From Hydractinia symbiolongicarpus (lineage: Eukaryota > Cnidaria > Hydrozoa > Anthoathecata > Hydractiniidae), in contig NC_079881.1 of assembly GCF_029227915.1 (NCBI RefSeq), positions 9,300,001-9,364,000 of the forward strand: a DNA stretch of 64,000 nt, read 5' to 3'. The notes below the pieces were generated by a model. It searched no databases. It saw only the letters and a program-made list of their open reading frames with translations, and was not told where the DNA came from. How positions within the stretch are numbered: position 1 is the stretch's first letter; every line of letters starts with the position of its first letter. Positions 1 to 11,497 of this stretch are shown in pieces. A program made the translations under genes and the position numbers.

Positions 1-1306
1 AAAAAAGTTTGATCGGCCAAAATTTGGTCACTTTTCAAGAAAGAAGCTTAAAGAGCAAATTAAAACCATTGTTGTCTATGTACAGGTTGCTGCAGTGTTC
101 TTTGATGGAATTTAAATTATAAAATCAGCCGTTCCCCTTTAACCTGGTCCCCAGGGTTTTTGCCGGCCATCAAGTAAGCGTTAGCGGCCCTAGGCAGGGA
201 CGAGGATGGTTCCCCTATGTCATTTTCGCTTAAATCATAACAACAGTGCATTATTTCTCGAATTGGACGATAATTTTAATTTCTTTTAACCTTGCTTAAA
301 ATTGACCACACCCTTGACCACACCCTGACACTGCTTTCATCTTTCCCCGTAAATTACCAATGTGCACGGAGTTAGTATAATAAAGCTGAGTGCCGAGGGA
401 CGAGAAAATGGTACAACCAGTCAGTGATATTTACAAAAATTGGTCAAAGATTAGATCTGCTTGTGTGGCACTCAGGCCTGGATCCCTGTGTGTGTGAAGC
501 ACAGAGTGATTTTTGGACACATCCAAACAATACAACGGAGGAGGGAGGGAGTGTTTAGACCGTTCAGTTCATGGGAACGATTTTGTCAAGCACTGGCTAA
601 AAGAAGACAACGAAGTATTGTTGATATTCTCCCGTGAGTATTTTCTCTCATTTAAAATTTATTTCGTACAAAAATAGTCATTTATTTAATCTATCACTAA
701 GCACATGCTGGAAATGATAAAAGTTGCCCAGCAACAGCCGCTTCAATTTACTTTTGTGGTTAACTATTCCATTTTCTTCATAAATGTTTTACAACGTGAC
801 GAAGAAGCTATCAATATTGAAAAGGCTGAAATGACAACTGACAAACACAACTAAACTAATCTCATATTTATAACACTACAAAAACATACCCAACGAAGGA
901 GGGCTTATTGCCAAACAAAAATAGAAGAATACACTATGTCACTGAAAAATACACTATGTCACTGAAGAATAAAAAAAATACCGAGTCTTACTCTCGAAAC
1001 AAGGCGTGCGAAAATGTTAATCATATTCTCGATTTGCGGTGTATATAAAAAAGATGGACAACCTTGAATATCAGAGACAAACGAATATATTTGCAGGTTT
1101 ACAGACACTGGAGACGAAGTTGACATAAAAGTAGTGATAAATAAATAAAGCAAATAAGAAAGGTGTAGCAAAACATTAAAAATGTGTAAAAAAAGTTCAG
1201 AGACAAAAATTAATTTATATACATTCTTAATTCACGAAAACACGTACAAATTTTTTAAAAGAAATAACTCAAAAAACATTAAATCGTGCCGCTAAAAACG
1301 CTCATT
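1..1306. other. Noncoding flank downstream of the anoctamin gene
   Basis: No convincing exon was seen. It holds a hairpin element at 140-208 (described separately) and the short direct repeat AATACACTATGTCACTGAA at about 930-965. The anoctamin 3' UTR should lie just left of 1307. Confidence 0.6.
140..208. repeat. Hairpin element family A, copy 1
   Basis: The ends AACCTGGTCCCCAGGG and CCCTAGGCAGGGACGAGGATG are roughly complementary. Flanking 9-mers at 131-139 (GTTCCCCTT) and 209-217 (GTTCCCCTA) agree at 8 of 9 bases, consistent with a target-site duplication. The interior contains CAAGTAAGCGTTAGCGG, shared with the copy at 14433-14552. Confidence 0.75.
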
Positions 1307-4300
1307 CTAAACTCCAACCGAGTCAACCGGTCCATCGTCCGGTTCACGATGCGTGTGAGTTTTCTCCACATCTGGTCTTGGCTTTCGCTTTCCAGATTTC
1401 TCTTTGTGGTTTTTCTCTGCTTCTGATGCGATGAAATTTTCACGCTTCACTTTCAATTCCAAGGCTGCAAGAAAAAGTTACGGTGGACGTTTAAAAATAT
1501 GATTACAAGACAGAGCTAGCCCTGCAAGCGAAAAAGCTAAACGAGGTTCATACACATACCAGACATGCTAGCACAGCACACAGCTTTATTTGCGACTGAC
1601 AACAATACAGAATCAACATGGCGCATATCGTAAAAGTTTTCACAAACTTCATACCCAGTGTTTTACTGAAGGAAGTGGGCTATTCAATTTCCCAGGTTGA
1701 TACTTGAACGTTTATTAGAATCTCCACAAGTTTTTCACTCAGCCGTTTATTCAAAGAGATTTTTCAAGCAGGCGTTTATTAAATTTCCTAGGCTTTTGTT
1801 CAGGCGTTTATTCTACGCACTGCTTATTTAGTCTGGGCGTTACATGACAACTAAAATATGCAGTTAAAATTACGTAAACACGATGCGAATAAAAAAATCT
1901 CACTTTTCGGCACATCTGGAATGAGGTACGCCACAACAAACGTGACAGCCAACACGAAAGCCTGGAATGCTATGATAAAAGACAATCGCGCAGCAAGAAT
2001 GATCCAGTAGTCCTTGCTTCTCCTGTACGGAGAAGTATCTTCGTGAAACCCGGGGTATCTAAACAAAGTGAAGATATGGTTAAAGTTTAGCCTGTACATA
2101 TCCGGAACCATACTATGGGTAGTCTGCTTGACTGAATATTGTTTTCAACCGGAAGATTAAGAGGAACTGGCTGCTTTATAACGCAGTTACGTGCCGGTGA
2201 AGCCTCATCCAGTATCCAACATTGTTGCGCATGCTTTTCCCCATAGATGTTATAATTAAAATTACCTGCAATAGTCTTGTATTGGATAGCCATTTAAAGT
2301 AGCATTATCAGGGCGAGATGCGTTTTTAAAATCAGATACTTTGAAGTAAGACAAGGTGAAGTTAGTAAAGCCATGCAAATCGTTTGTTTCTGAGAAGTAG
2401 TATTTGTAAGCCAGCCGAGGTATCAATTCGGATGTGAATGCAAGTACGAAAGCATTCACGATGGTGGAGAACTAAAAAAGAAAGAAGGAGAGTGTACCAA
2501 AGACAAAAAGAGGGAAGAGTGTAAAAATCTATTTTTAGAGAGAAAACGTTGCGCGGGAAGAAATTTTCGCGGTAATTTAACCTCATTTTCATTTTCCGTA
2601 AGAGTTTCTTCCGTAAAACACACAAAATCAGCGAAACGAAAATTTGTTTTAAGTAAAATTCATAAATTTATGACGTAACAGCTAAAAGGAAAAAGGTTTT
2701 GGGGGACATATTTTTTTATTTTAAAGTTAACGTGAAAGTCAAAATATCTATTGCTTCAAAATGATAAGTTGGTGAATTTACATTAAATTAAAGATATTGC
2801 TGCATAGCTAGGAAAAATGTACCAGAATAAGAAATTTAGCGAAATTTTGAGTTCCTAATAAAAAATATAAAACACCTATGCGATTTCAATTTTTTGTAGA
2901 ATTTTTAATTAAATAACGTTATACCATTCACGATTAAAAACAAGTCTTACTGTGGTCAGCGTTGCTAGGATACCGTACCAGGCACCGATATCTTCAGCAC
3001 GTTCGGCAGCAGGCCTTCTAAAGTTGTGAATGAAGTTCACACCATCCAAACGAATTTCGACCAAATTGTTAGCCAGGGCGAAAAAGGGAGCGAGCGGAAA
3101 CGCAGCCACAAACATCGTAACAAAACCGTATTGAAGAACTAAAAAAAAAAATTATCAATGTTTCTTGACTTGAGGATGAGATAAAAGTCCTTTCAACTAC
3201 TAACTCGCAAAATATTGATAAATTAAAAAACAAAATAACTGATAGATTAATAGGAATCATGCTACAAAAAAATTTTGAAGGTACAGAACTGACTGCAAAA
3301 CTCCTTTGATGCTGACAAACATTCAGGCGGAACTTAAAAAGAATGTTTTCAATAAACAAAGACGTGTAGTTGTACAACAAAGTACGATCTAGTAAGAGTA
3401 TACATTTTACAAGGAAATTTAAGAAATCATTCACTATACTAATTTTGTATAAAATTACCAGGCTTCATGCACATCGCAGCCTGACCACTTTACTAGACTT
3501 GCTCCAATTCCATAAGTTTTTACATTATAAATAAATTAGCATTCAACTGTTTACTTCCAGCATTAAAAGTTAATATTTACACGTAATTTGTTTACCTATT
3601 TCAAGATACTGCCAGAACAGCGAGAATTTCGTTTGCATTTCACATTCGAAATCTGTCACCCACTGTGGTTCATCAGCAGCAGAGTAAGCTTGTGTCTTGC
3701 GGTTCTTCCAGTCTCGGAATTTGTTTTTTAAGTAACTGAAAAGGAAAGCAAATTAGCAATGCAGTTAAGATATAATATAATCTATCTCCATTTGAACGTT
3801 TTAAAACAGAAAATGCGTCACTGTTTAGAAACTTACGGGATGACAATTTCCATGATATTGCCGATGATTTGTTGGCCAACCATAATGATTATTAGTTGCA
3901 CGGTTAACTCAAGAAAGCAACCTTGCACGGAGCAACCATCGAAACGGAAATTTTTATTGGTGAATCGTTTGTACTGCCCTGGAGTACCAGTGAAATATTC
4001 ACCTTTAAAAAACGCCACATAGAAGATGGACGAATAGGTGTTAACGAATTGAAACCAAAACATTTTAACTGTAAAGCTGTCCTCGTAATCCGTCTTCGTT
4101 CGAGGATTTTCCCAGTCTGTAATTTTTACAGCAATTCTTTGGTAGATAAATTTGAGAAGATTGATAGCGACTAAATTAATACAAGCAGCACATGCAGAGT
4201 TGACAATTTTTGATCGCTGACGAATTAACTGATTTCTTTGACCAATCAAGAAGGCGTAAAATGCAGCGCGGAAAACTATTACGCCAGTAATGGCAGCCAA

Positions 4301-7300
4301 AACAAGAATGATGAAGAAAACAACAACACCAAACGCGCCAAATAGTCGAGTCATTCTTTGACCAGTAGGCATGTATGGTTCCATCTTAAGTGTGACTGGG
4401 TTCTCCTTCAATCTGGTGACAGATGCCAAATATTCCGGGCGTGGTCTTTCTTCTTCTTCTTCAAAATCCATCGTGTGCCAATCGTAAGCCAATGTGACTT
4501 GTTTTCTTTTCCAAAACTCGAGAAAGATGGTGGCCCAAAGCGACATAAACACTGCAAAAAATAATGTAGCTTCATTGTCGAAAAAATGGGTGATTTTACT
4601 ATACATACATCCTTGAGTTTGCAGTAGATAATACGAACACAGTTTGTCACATAACGGGCACATATAAAACAAGTGTGTGCCGTTTTTGTCTGACGGGTTG
4701 CAAATTTCTTTCACCGGTACATAATCCCAAGCTGAAGTTACGCCGTAGAGGAAACAGAGGAAGCCAACAATCGCAGCAGGGACTAAAAACATGGTGTAAA
4801 AACCAAGCCATGCAAAATAGAGGGCAATCTTTTCCCCAAAATAATCCTTGATAGCTGGTATCGGTTGGTACTTAAAAAATCTTTTCATTGTAGCCCAATC
4901 AGCTTGTAGACGCTGTCTGTCGTTAACTGGCGGTAGGCTGGAATCCTCACGCACCTGTCCATCGTGAAGGGGGTAAGCGTCTATAAAGACGCCTTTGTGT
5001 TGCAAGTTGAATACACCCAAGTCTAACTCTTTTGGACCAAATTTGGTTTTCTCTAGGATGTAAAAAACTAATCTTCCACGCTCAGCTACTGAAAAAAACT
5101 GATCTGGTTTGTCACCGTTAATGTATTCTTGTAATCTATCTTTATCGAAATGCGTGACAAAGTACTTCTGTTCTGGCTTTGTTGCTGGGTCGCGAATTTC
5201 AAAAGGATCGAACTTTTTAAAAAAGTCGTACACGCCACCCAATTTCTCATACCATTCTTTGATATAGATGTCATTTTCGGCGATCGGCATTTTCATCTTC
5301 ATATCTTCAGCGGTGTCACAGAGCACTTCAAATGGGGCGTGGACTTTAATAAAACGAACATCACTTTCCTAAAAAAACTCATTTTTATCAAAAACAGATC
5401 TGAATATATCTTATTAGAGTTAAAGAGTATAGTTTATCTCCTTCATTAGATATTGCTGACATCAACACATCCTTAGCAACCAGTAGCCTTATATAGATGC
5501 CTGAGGTACGGATGCCAGGAAAAAATCTGAGGAACGGAATAAGTAAAATGGACAAGCCCGTGGATTGATTTACAGGCTAATGACTAGTTTCTTTAATAAT
5601 AGCCGTATTTTGTCTGTGTGTCCGCGAGAGCCGCGTCCCGTAACGGAATCACGAAATTTTTATAACGCGCACAAATACCAAATGCGATATATTTTTGTCC
5701 ACTTTGTTACGACAGGTGAATTTAATGGACGGGCGAACCCGACGATTTCTCAACGGGCTAATGACTAGTCTCTATAATAATAGCATTTGCGTGTTCAAAA
5801 TGGTAGCTGAATTACTAATTCATGGTAAGGATATAAGAAATAGTAATACCAGGGATATGTACCGATATGGATACTTCCACAGTTACTAACTAATCTCTTA
5901 ACACCTGTTGTCCATCTATCAGATCAGGTCGATTTCCTGTTGAAAATGCTTAACTTTTTATGCCGAAATAGCAAATCGTACATATTTTTTAATGATTTTT
6001 GTGGACTTTTCACAGGTTAACAAATGAGCTTAATATGTTAGCTGTCAGTTGCAACAGGCTAATGACAGTTAACTCTAACAATCAAATAGGTCTCAAATTA
6101 AAATAAATAAGATCTCAAAATATTAAAAAAAATTAGATTTACATGTGGCATAATTCATAATTTTATTTGCAAATTTTGATATTTTTTATCATCAGTAATT
6201 TTAGAAATGTTATTGTGTATATATATATACATTTAAACTTATTGAAAGTAGAAGTAGTGATTTAAGTTTTTAGTGGTTAGCCACTTATTTCTAGACCTTG
6301 CCTATTGTTCCCAGGCTAAATTCTATTTGAGCTAAAGTAATCTGTGGAATATCTACCCAAAAGACAACAACCTTAGGTGATGATCGCACCCATGTTCATC
6401 TGGACACAAAATGCTAGGATAGTGATTGTTTACTTGTGTCATGTCATATCATTTAGACCTTCGGTTCTAATCCTCTAACCCTTCTTGAGTAGACTTAAAA
6501 AATCTCTAGATCGGTAAATGTGAATATTTTGAGAACAATAAAAGTTATAACTTTCTTCTAAGTGCCAAAGCTTAAAGGAACCCGAGGTATAAAATGATGT
6601 CGGGCTTATATTATAGAACTTAAAAAGTTAGTTAACAAGTCTTTTTAAATTTTTTGAAAAGTTCTTTTCGTTATCAAGTTATTCACATTTAAACAGATGA
6701 CAGAAAATATCAAAATTTGCTTTTACTTAAATATGACATCATAATGTATGCAGCATAATTAAATCTGAAATTCTTTAAATGTGAATATCTTGAAAAAAAA
6801 GAGCTTTCTGAAAAATTTAAAAAGACTTGTTAATCAACTTTTTAAGCTCAATAATTTTAAGCCCAACATGATTTTATACTTCTGGATCCTTTTAATTTAA
6901 CATGATTTTCACTTTGAGAATCATTTAAAACATCCTTTATAAAAGAAATAAAACCATAAAAGGAACTATTTAAACTTAGGGATGTGTAAAGGAGATGATT
7001 ACTACAATTTTTTTTAAATAATTCTAATTATCCTCTACAAAAAATTGTAATGTGAAAGCAGTCGTTTTTAAATGTAAGAAACTTTACAAATCCTGTTTCC
7101 GAAGATTAAACTTAAGGTAAGTACAAACATGATATATAAATAGTTTCATTAAACTTGTTGCCCCTGATGTTTTAAGAAAGACATCAATTAATAACAATTT
7201 GCTTGGTAGGCAAGTTATTAATTATATTTTCCTCTTTTATTGTTTACAGGAATTGATAAGGATACTATATATTAAGTTAGGTGAGGTGAGGTGAGAAAGA

Positions 7301-7940
7301 GCTGCTCAATAAAAAATTTTATATATGGCCTATGATTCATATGCTGTATTTTCACATGTAAAGTTCTTTAGTTTCAGAATTTTTTTTCTTAAAGATTTCT
7401 TTTTTGTTATGTATTTTAAGTCATTCTTAACACATATAGCAGCAAAAGCTTTACTTAAATCAATATAAATAAATAATAATGGTTCATAAATGTATAAAGA
7501 AACAAGTTTGTATGAATAAAAAAAATTTCAACATTTAGCATGATTATAATATAAACGTTTTGTTTTTTAAATCAAATGTCTTATTTTGTGGGCCTTAGTA
7601 AAAAATTGAATATATTGTTCTATTGTTTTTGCCTCATTGTTTTTTCGAATTATGAGGTTTTAATAATAATTCATGCTATGTTTGCACATATATTTTGATC
7701 AATTCATATTTTCTAAAAGTTTTATACAGGGGGTTTTGAGTTTCAATAAAAAACTAATTGTAAAGAAATGAGAAAATTTTTATATGCACTGCAAAAAAAA
7801 AATCCATGGTAAAAATGTGGACCAATTGACACCCTAATTCAAATCCATTTGGGAACAGGTAATAGAAGCTCAGAATGAAGCAATAGTACTAGAAATACCT
7901 GCTTTTTACTTTCGTCAAACGTCCCATAGGCTTCTTTTCC
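1307..7940 (-). CDS. Anoctamin (TMEM16 family) common body, seven exons
   Basis: Anoctamins are dimeric ten-helix membrane proteins acting as Ca2+-gated chloride channels and/or lipid scramblases. Exons read on the minus strand: 7899-7940, 3837-5368, 3596-3735, 2951-3138, 2266-2471, 1904-2058, 1307-1464 (TAG at 1307-1309). All junctions are GT-AG and the phases agree, giving 806 residues after any first exon. Seen: the cytosolic domain (RFIKVHAPFEVLC, AERGRLVFYIL), the Cys-rich first extracellular loop (CPLCDKLC), YDWHTMDFEEEEERPRPEY, YVAFFKGEYF, NNLVEIRLD in helix 8, helix 10 and IPDVPKTLELK near the C-terminus. With 70-112 residues from a first exon the protein is about 876-918 residues, normal for the family. 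Two canonical Ca2+-ligand positions look substituted (see findings). Which vertebrate paralogue is closest is not resolved. Confidence 0.95.
1690..1825. repeat. Degenerate tandem repeat, CGTTTATT core
   Basis: Four copies of a (G)CGTTTATT core spaced about 35-45 bp apart (near 1708, 1745, 1782 and 1805) lie in the intron between the last two anoctamin exons. The units are diverged. No function inferred. Confidence 0.5.
5551..5790 (-). repeat. Diverged copies of dispersed repeat family B
   Basis: Two reverse-oriented ends of family B, GGCTAATGACTAGT near 5575-5588 and 5756-5769, each follow a CCCG-rich hairpin remnant. The inner part has the GTCTGTGTGTCCG and ATAATAG motifs of the family. It lies in the 2.5-kb intron between the large anoctamin exon and the microexon. 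Confidence 0.55.
6572..6895. repeat. MITE-like element with long terminal inverted repeats (family C)
   Basis: The left arm begins TTAAAGGAACCCGAGGTATA at 6572, and the reverse complement of the right arm begins TTAAAAGGATCCAGAAGTAT, ending at 6895. The arms stay similar for about 100-130 bp (AAAAAGTT..TTAACAAGTCTTTTTAAATTTTT). A partial relative is at 37627-37870 in a PARP intron. The rest of the anoctamin intron 5369-7898 is AT-rich with no exon seen. Confidence 0.75.
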
Positions 7941-8714
7941 CTAAACAAAAACAATTGCAATAATGATACTGTCAATTTGGATAGTTAGACAGAGCAGAAT
8001 ATTTTTGAGTTTGAAATTAAAATCCTGGGTCTATATACCAGGTAAACTTGTACAACAAACAAATGCTCAAAGTCAAAAATATTGTGGGTCATTGGCTCTC
8101 AATTTCAGAAAGAGTTAAAGCAACAAGAGGGCTCACTCATGATGTGTTTGGGTTGTTGGAAAAGGGGAAGTTTTATTCTGTAATTCCCTATTCTTAAATC
8201 TCTATTTGTGGGGAAGAGATTGATTTCATATATGTTCTGCTAAAAGAGTCAAATTGGTCTACTTAAAAATAAAAGCAATTTCAACTATGCCAATAATCCC
8301 CAGAAATAAACTCTTCCATGCCAAAAACAAAAACAAAAGTATGGTAAATGCTGCATATATAATTCTTAAATATTTTTATATTATATATGGTTAAAACCAT
8401 CAGTGCTAATTTTACTGTCCAACCTAATGTCTAAAAAATATTTTTGTCGAGCTTTTAGAAATTTTAAGAAATTTAGAAAAACTTTAACATGCTATTCTAT
8501 ATACTAAACAAGTGCTGGGATAAAATTTACACAATTCTGTTTTTTAAACATTTTATGTAAATATTGTGGAATTGTATAATATATAATCTTGAATTGAAAT
8601 GAAAATTTACTTGCCCTTATGCAAACAAAAAAGTTACAATAACAAAAAAACTAAAAGGCAATATAGAAAATTCCTGCACCCATAAAAAATCAATTTCAAG
8701 GAACATACTCTTAC

Positions 8715-8924
8715 AAAAACATCAATTTCAATCTGAAGTCTCCATCTATGCAAATTTTTAATATATGCATCTCTATATGATCTTAACCAGCCCTCACTAT
8801 CTTTATCTTCATCATATGCAAGAATGGCATCGATTCTACGCACACCATCATTGAAGAAGTTGCCACCTTCCTTTTCTTTAGCAAGATTTTTACATTCTTT
8901 AGTTCGTAACAGGAATGCATTCAT
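8715..8924 (-). CDS. Anoctamin alternative N-terminal exon A (proximal)
   Basis: This exon encodes 70 residues, ATG at 8924-8922 to a phase-0 donor (GTAAGAG at 8714-8708), with the anoctamin N-terminal signature NFFNDGVRRIDAILAY and then YIKNLHRWRLQIEIDVF. It joins in frame to the 42-nt microexon 7899-7940. The usual Gly-Leu-x-Leu-Glu near the end is degenerate here (WRLQIE). A possible acceptor (TTTTTAG) lies just before the ATG and leaves the frame open, so this could be an internal exon rather than a first exon. Isoform length 876 residues if it is a first exon. Confidence 0.8.
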
Positions 8925-9662
8925 ACTATGATGCTAAAAACTTTTGTGGCCAGACCTACAAACATGACTAACTTAATTTTACCATTTAGGAAAAGTAAAT
9001 CATTCAAAAGATCATTTTATTTATGAATTATTGAAAACTTTATTCAAATCAGATCATACTATTGGAAAAATTGTAGATTCGTGCAACATTTATGATTTCC
9101 TTTGGATTTGATCTTTGCTATTCATACAAGATCAATAGCTGGATATTGGAGTACATAAATGTATAGCCCTATTAAAACTGTGAAGAAAAAATAATGTGCT
9201 CTCTTTATTATAACTACTAATTGTGTTATTAAGGTGAACGTCACAAGTATTGGTATTGGAGTCACCCAACCAACCCTATTTTTAGATAGCAATTTTGAAT
9301 AAATGTATGGGTTGCCTCCTTTACATGCCATCTGGTGCAACCAAAAAGTATTTGTTAGGGTTATTATTAAGTATTTAAGTATTTGTGAATGAACCGTTAC
9401 AAACCCTTACTGGCTCTCTAGAGTGCATTCACTGAAAAAATAGTGAGCTAAAAACAATGGCCTTTGTCTAAGGCCCTTTTTACTTTTAAAGCTCTTGTCT
9501 TGTTTAGCTATACCAAACATAGAGAAAATAGCTAACATGCTACTGAATTTTAAAAAGGGTAGAAAGCTAGCTAGCTAAATTGCCTTTTTATGCAAGAAAG
9601 GTGACATCAATCAGAAAAGCAAGTGATTCCTGGATATAATATGAATATTAACATGAATAAAC

Positions 9663-9998
9663 CTGGTCTCCACTGCTGATTTCTGCATGTTCTATTTCCA
9701 ATCCTTTGGACTGCAAATTTTTTATATATGTTTGGCGATATTCCTCTTTCTTTGCAGCTTCTTTTTCATCATCTCCAGCAACAATTTCGTAGGCAAGCAT
9801 ATGATCAATCTGCCGAATACCATCCTCAAAGTATAAACTTTTGATCGAGTTGCTCTTCTTCTTTTCCGCCATCTCCATGCTCGTCAAAAGTCCCGAACGA
9901 TCATCTGCCATTGTAGGATTTTGGACTACAGGCTCCTTATTTTCTTCTTTGTTTAATGTCCGCCCTACCTCCTGAGTCGCTAGGTTGTCGTCAGCCAT
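9663..9998 (-). CDS. Anoctamin alternative N-terminal exon B
   Basis: This exon encodes 112 residues from ATG 9998, or 83 from a second in-frame ATG at 9911. The second ATG has the better Kozak context (A at -3, G at +4) and its product aligns with the start of exon C (RSGLLTSMEM against KAGLLSSSMEL). Core signature LYFEDGIRQIDHMLAY, then YIKNLQSKGLEIEHAEISSGDQ. The donor is CAG|GTTTAT, weaker than the others but phase 0, and splices to 7899-7940. The reading frame stays open upstream to 10226; that hydrophobic, Lys/Tyr-rich stretch looks like 5' UTR. Isoform length 918 or 889. Confidence 0.85.
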
Positions 9999-10235
9999 TA
10001 AAAGCCAAGAATAGCGATAAAATAACAATATATATCTGCTCAGGGTTGCATAAATTACTTTTTGCAGCAGTGAATAATAAACCCAACAAGGCGTGATGGA
10101 CTTTACGATCTTCCATTGTTCTTTAACTCTTTGTTTACAATACAGCCATTTTGTTAATTTTAAATAAAGTAGTTTAAAAGAAATCAAAACAAATGCACGT
10201 GACCTATCGTGTAATTTACCGAACAAAGTGTAATT

Positions 10236-10293
10236 CTAAAAAAAGGTTAGAGGAGTATCCCGGGGACGGGATACTCCTCTAACCTTTTTTTAG
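10236..10293. repeat. Perfect 27-bp inverted repeat, 4-nt loop
   Basis: Arms 10236-10262 and 10267-10293 are exactly complementary around the loop GGGA (10263-10266); the arms start CTAAAAAAAGG. It sits between anoctamin exons B and C, about 240 bp upstream of the exon B start codon. No flanking direct repeat was seen. It may be a recent hairpin insertion. Confidence 0.9.
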
Positions 10294-11254
10294 GACCCGT
10301 TTATGAAATCCGTAAGAGTTTATTTTATTGGAACCAGATCGACAATTAGCCAATCATCAAATAAAAGTTCAACCTTGTTCACGAACCTACATTGTTTTTA
10401 ACGGCGCTACAGTTTGTCACGAGTCTTGACCGTGCAGTAAAATGAACTAATGGCCTCGCATAAAAAAATATGAATAATATAGCATAAATTATTCAAATTA
10501 TGCATTTATGTCTGGAATATTGCTATCCTAATCAATATTGATTTATATATTTTATCTCTATTATGAATGAAATTTTTGTTGATTCAGTGAGCCAGAAACT
10601 TGTTAGTTTCATTATTTTAAAGTAGAATATAGCAGAAAACAACTCAACAACGAAACTCCAGTGCCGTAAAATAGGTGTCACACAGTGCTAAAAAACAACA
10701 GGGTATTCTCTCATTTGTTGTTACTATCACTTCTACTATCTTGGGATATGTATGGCCACGTGTTCCGTACGTGTTCCTTGTCATCCAAAAACACAGTGGA
10801 TTTTTGCATCGCTTTGAAAAAACAGCAACCCCGATCCCAGGACCTGTTGTCTCTTGCTGTTTATACGATATATTCGTCAGACATATCTAATAAGCACAGG
10901 TCAGTGGAAGACAAAAACGACGTTGGTAAATTAGGTTAAGAAATATTGTGTTAATTGTGATATTATCAAATGACAACGCCATTATAGATGAACTACAAAA
11001 ATAGCAAACTCGAACCCGCGCAAGTAGCGTTTTTATAAATAAGTATCGTATAATAATATATAATAGAGAACGAAAGCAAGTCGGAAGGTATCAGATATTA
11101 ATAAAACAATCTCTTTCCCAGGGCTACTTTTTCGCTTTTTCATATGTGACTAGCACTGCACCACAAGTAATATCGAAAATTAAAAAGAAGCTATGGGACG
11201 AGATTGCATGAAAAATAGGCCCGATATTTTAGGTCGTTTTACTGGCGTACTAAC

Positions 11255-11497
11255 CTGATTCAAAGAGGTGTCGTTCGCCTCTTCTAGTAACAAACCCTCC
11301 TTTTTTAAATTTTCTAAAAAAAATTCTCTTGCTTCAGCTCGTTCCTGTTCTTCTTTACTATCCTGGTTTGATGGCTGATAAGCTAACATGTAGTCTATGC
11401 ATCGTTCGTTGTCGTCAAAGAAGAAACGAAAAGTCTTCCTTCTTTCTTTCAGTTCCATACTGCTAGATAACAATCCAGCTTTTTCAGTAGCAGGCAT
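11255..11497 (-). CDS. Anoctamin alternative N-terminal exon C
   Basis: This exon encodes 81 residues from ATG 11497 to a phase-0 CAG|GTTAGT donor. Core signature FRFFFDDNERCIDYMLAY, then REFFLENLKKEGLLLEEAN. It is homologous to exon B over its whole length, including the MPATEKAGLLSSSMEL start, so the two probably arose by local duplication. A stop lies upstream in frame, which supports this ATG. Spliced to 7899-7940 it gives an 887-residue isoform. Divergence from B in the acidic linker (QPSNQDSKEEQERAEA) is large, so the copies are old. Confidence 0.87.

Noticed and set aside
9999-10226. Extension of anoctamin exon B to an upstream ATG
   Set aside because: The extra 76 residues are hydrophobic, Lys/Tyr-rich and unlike anoctamin N-termini; more likely 5' UTR.
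10675-10939. Two overlapping plus-strand open frames of 71 and 84 codons
   Set aside because: No family resemblance, no plausible splice context and low-complexity composition; they lie between anoctamin alternative exons on the other strand.
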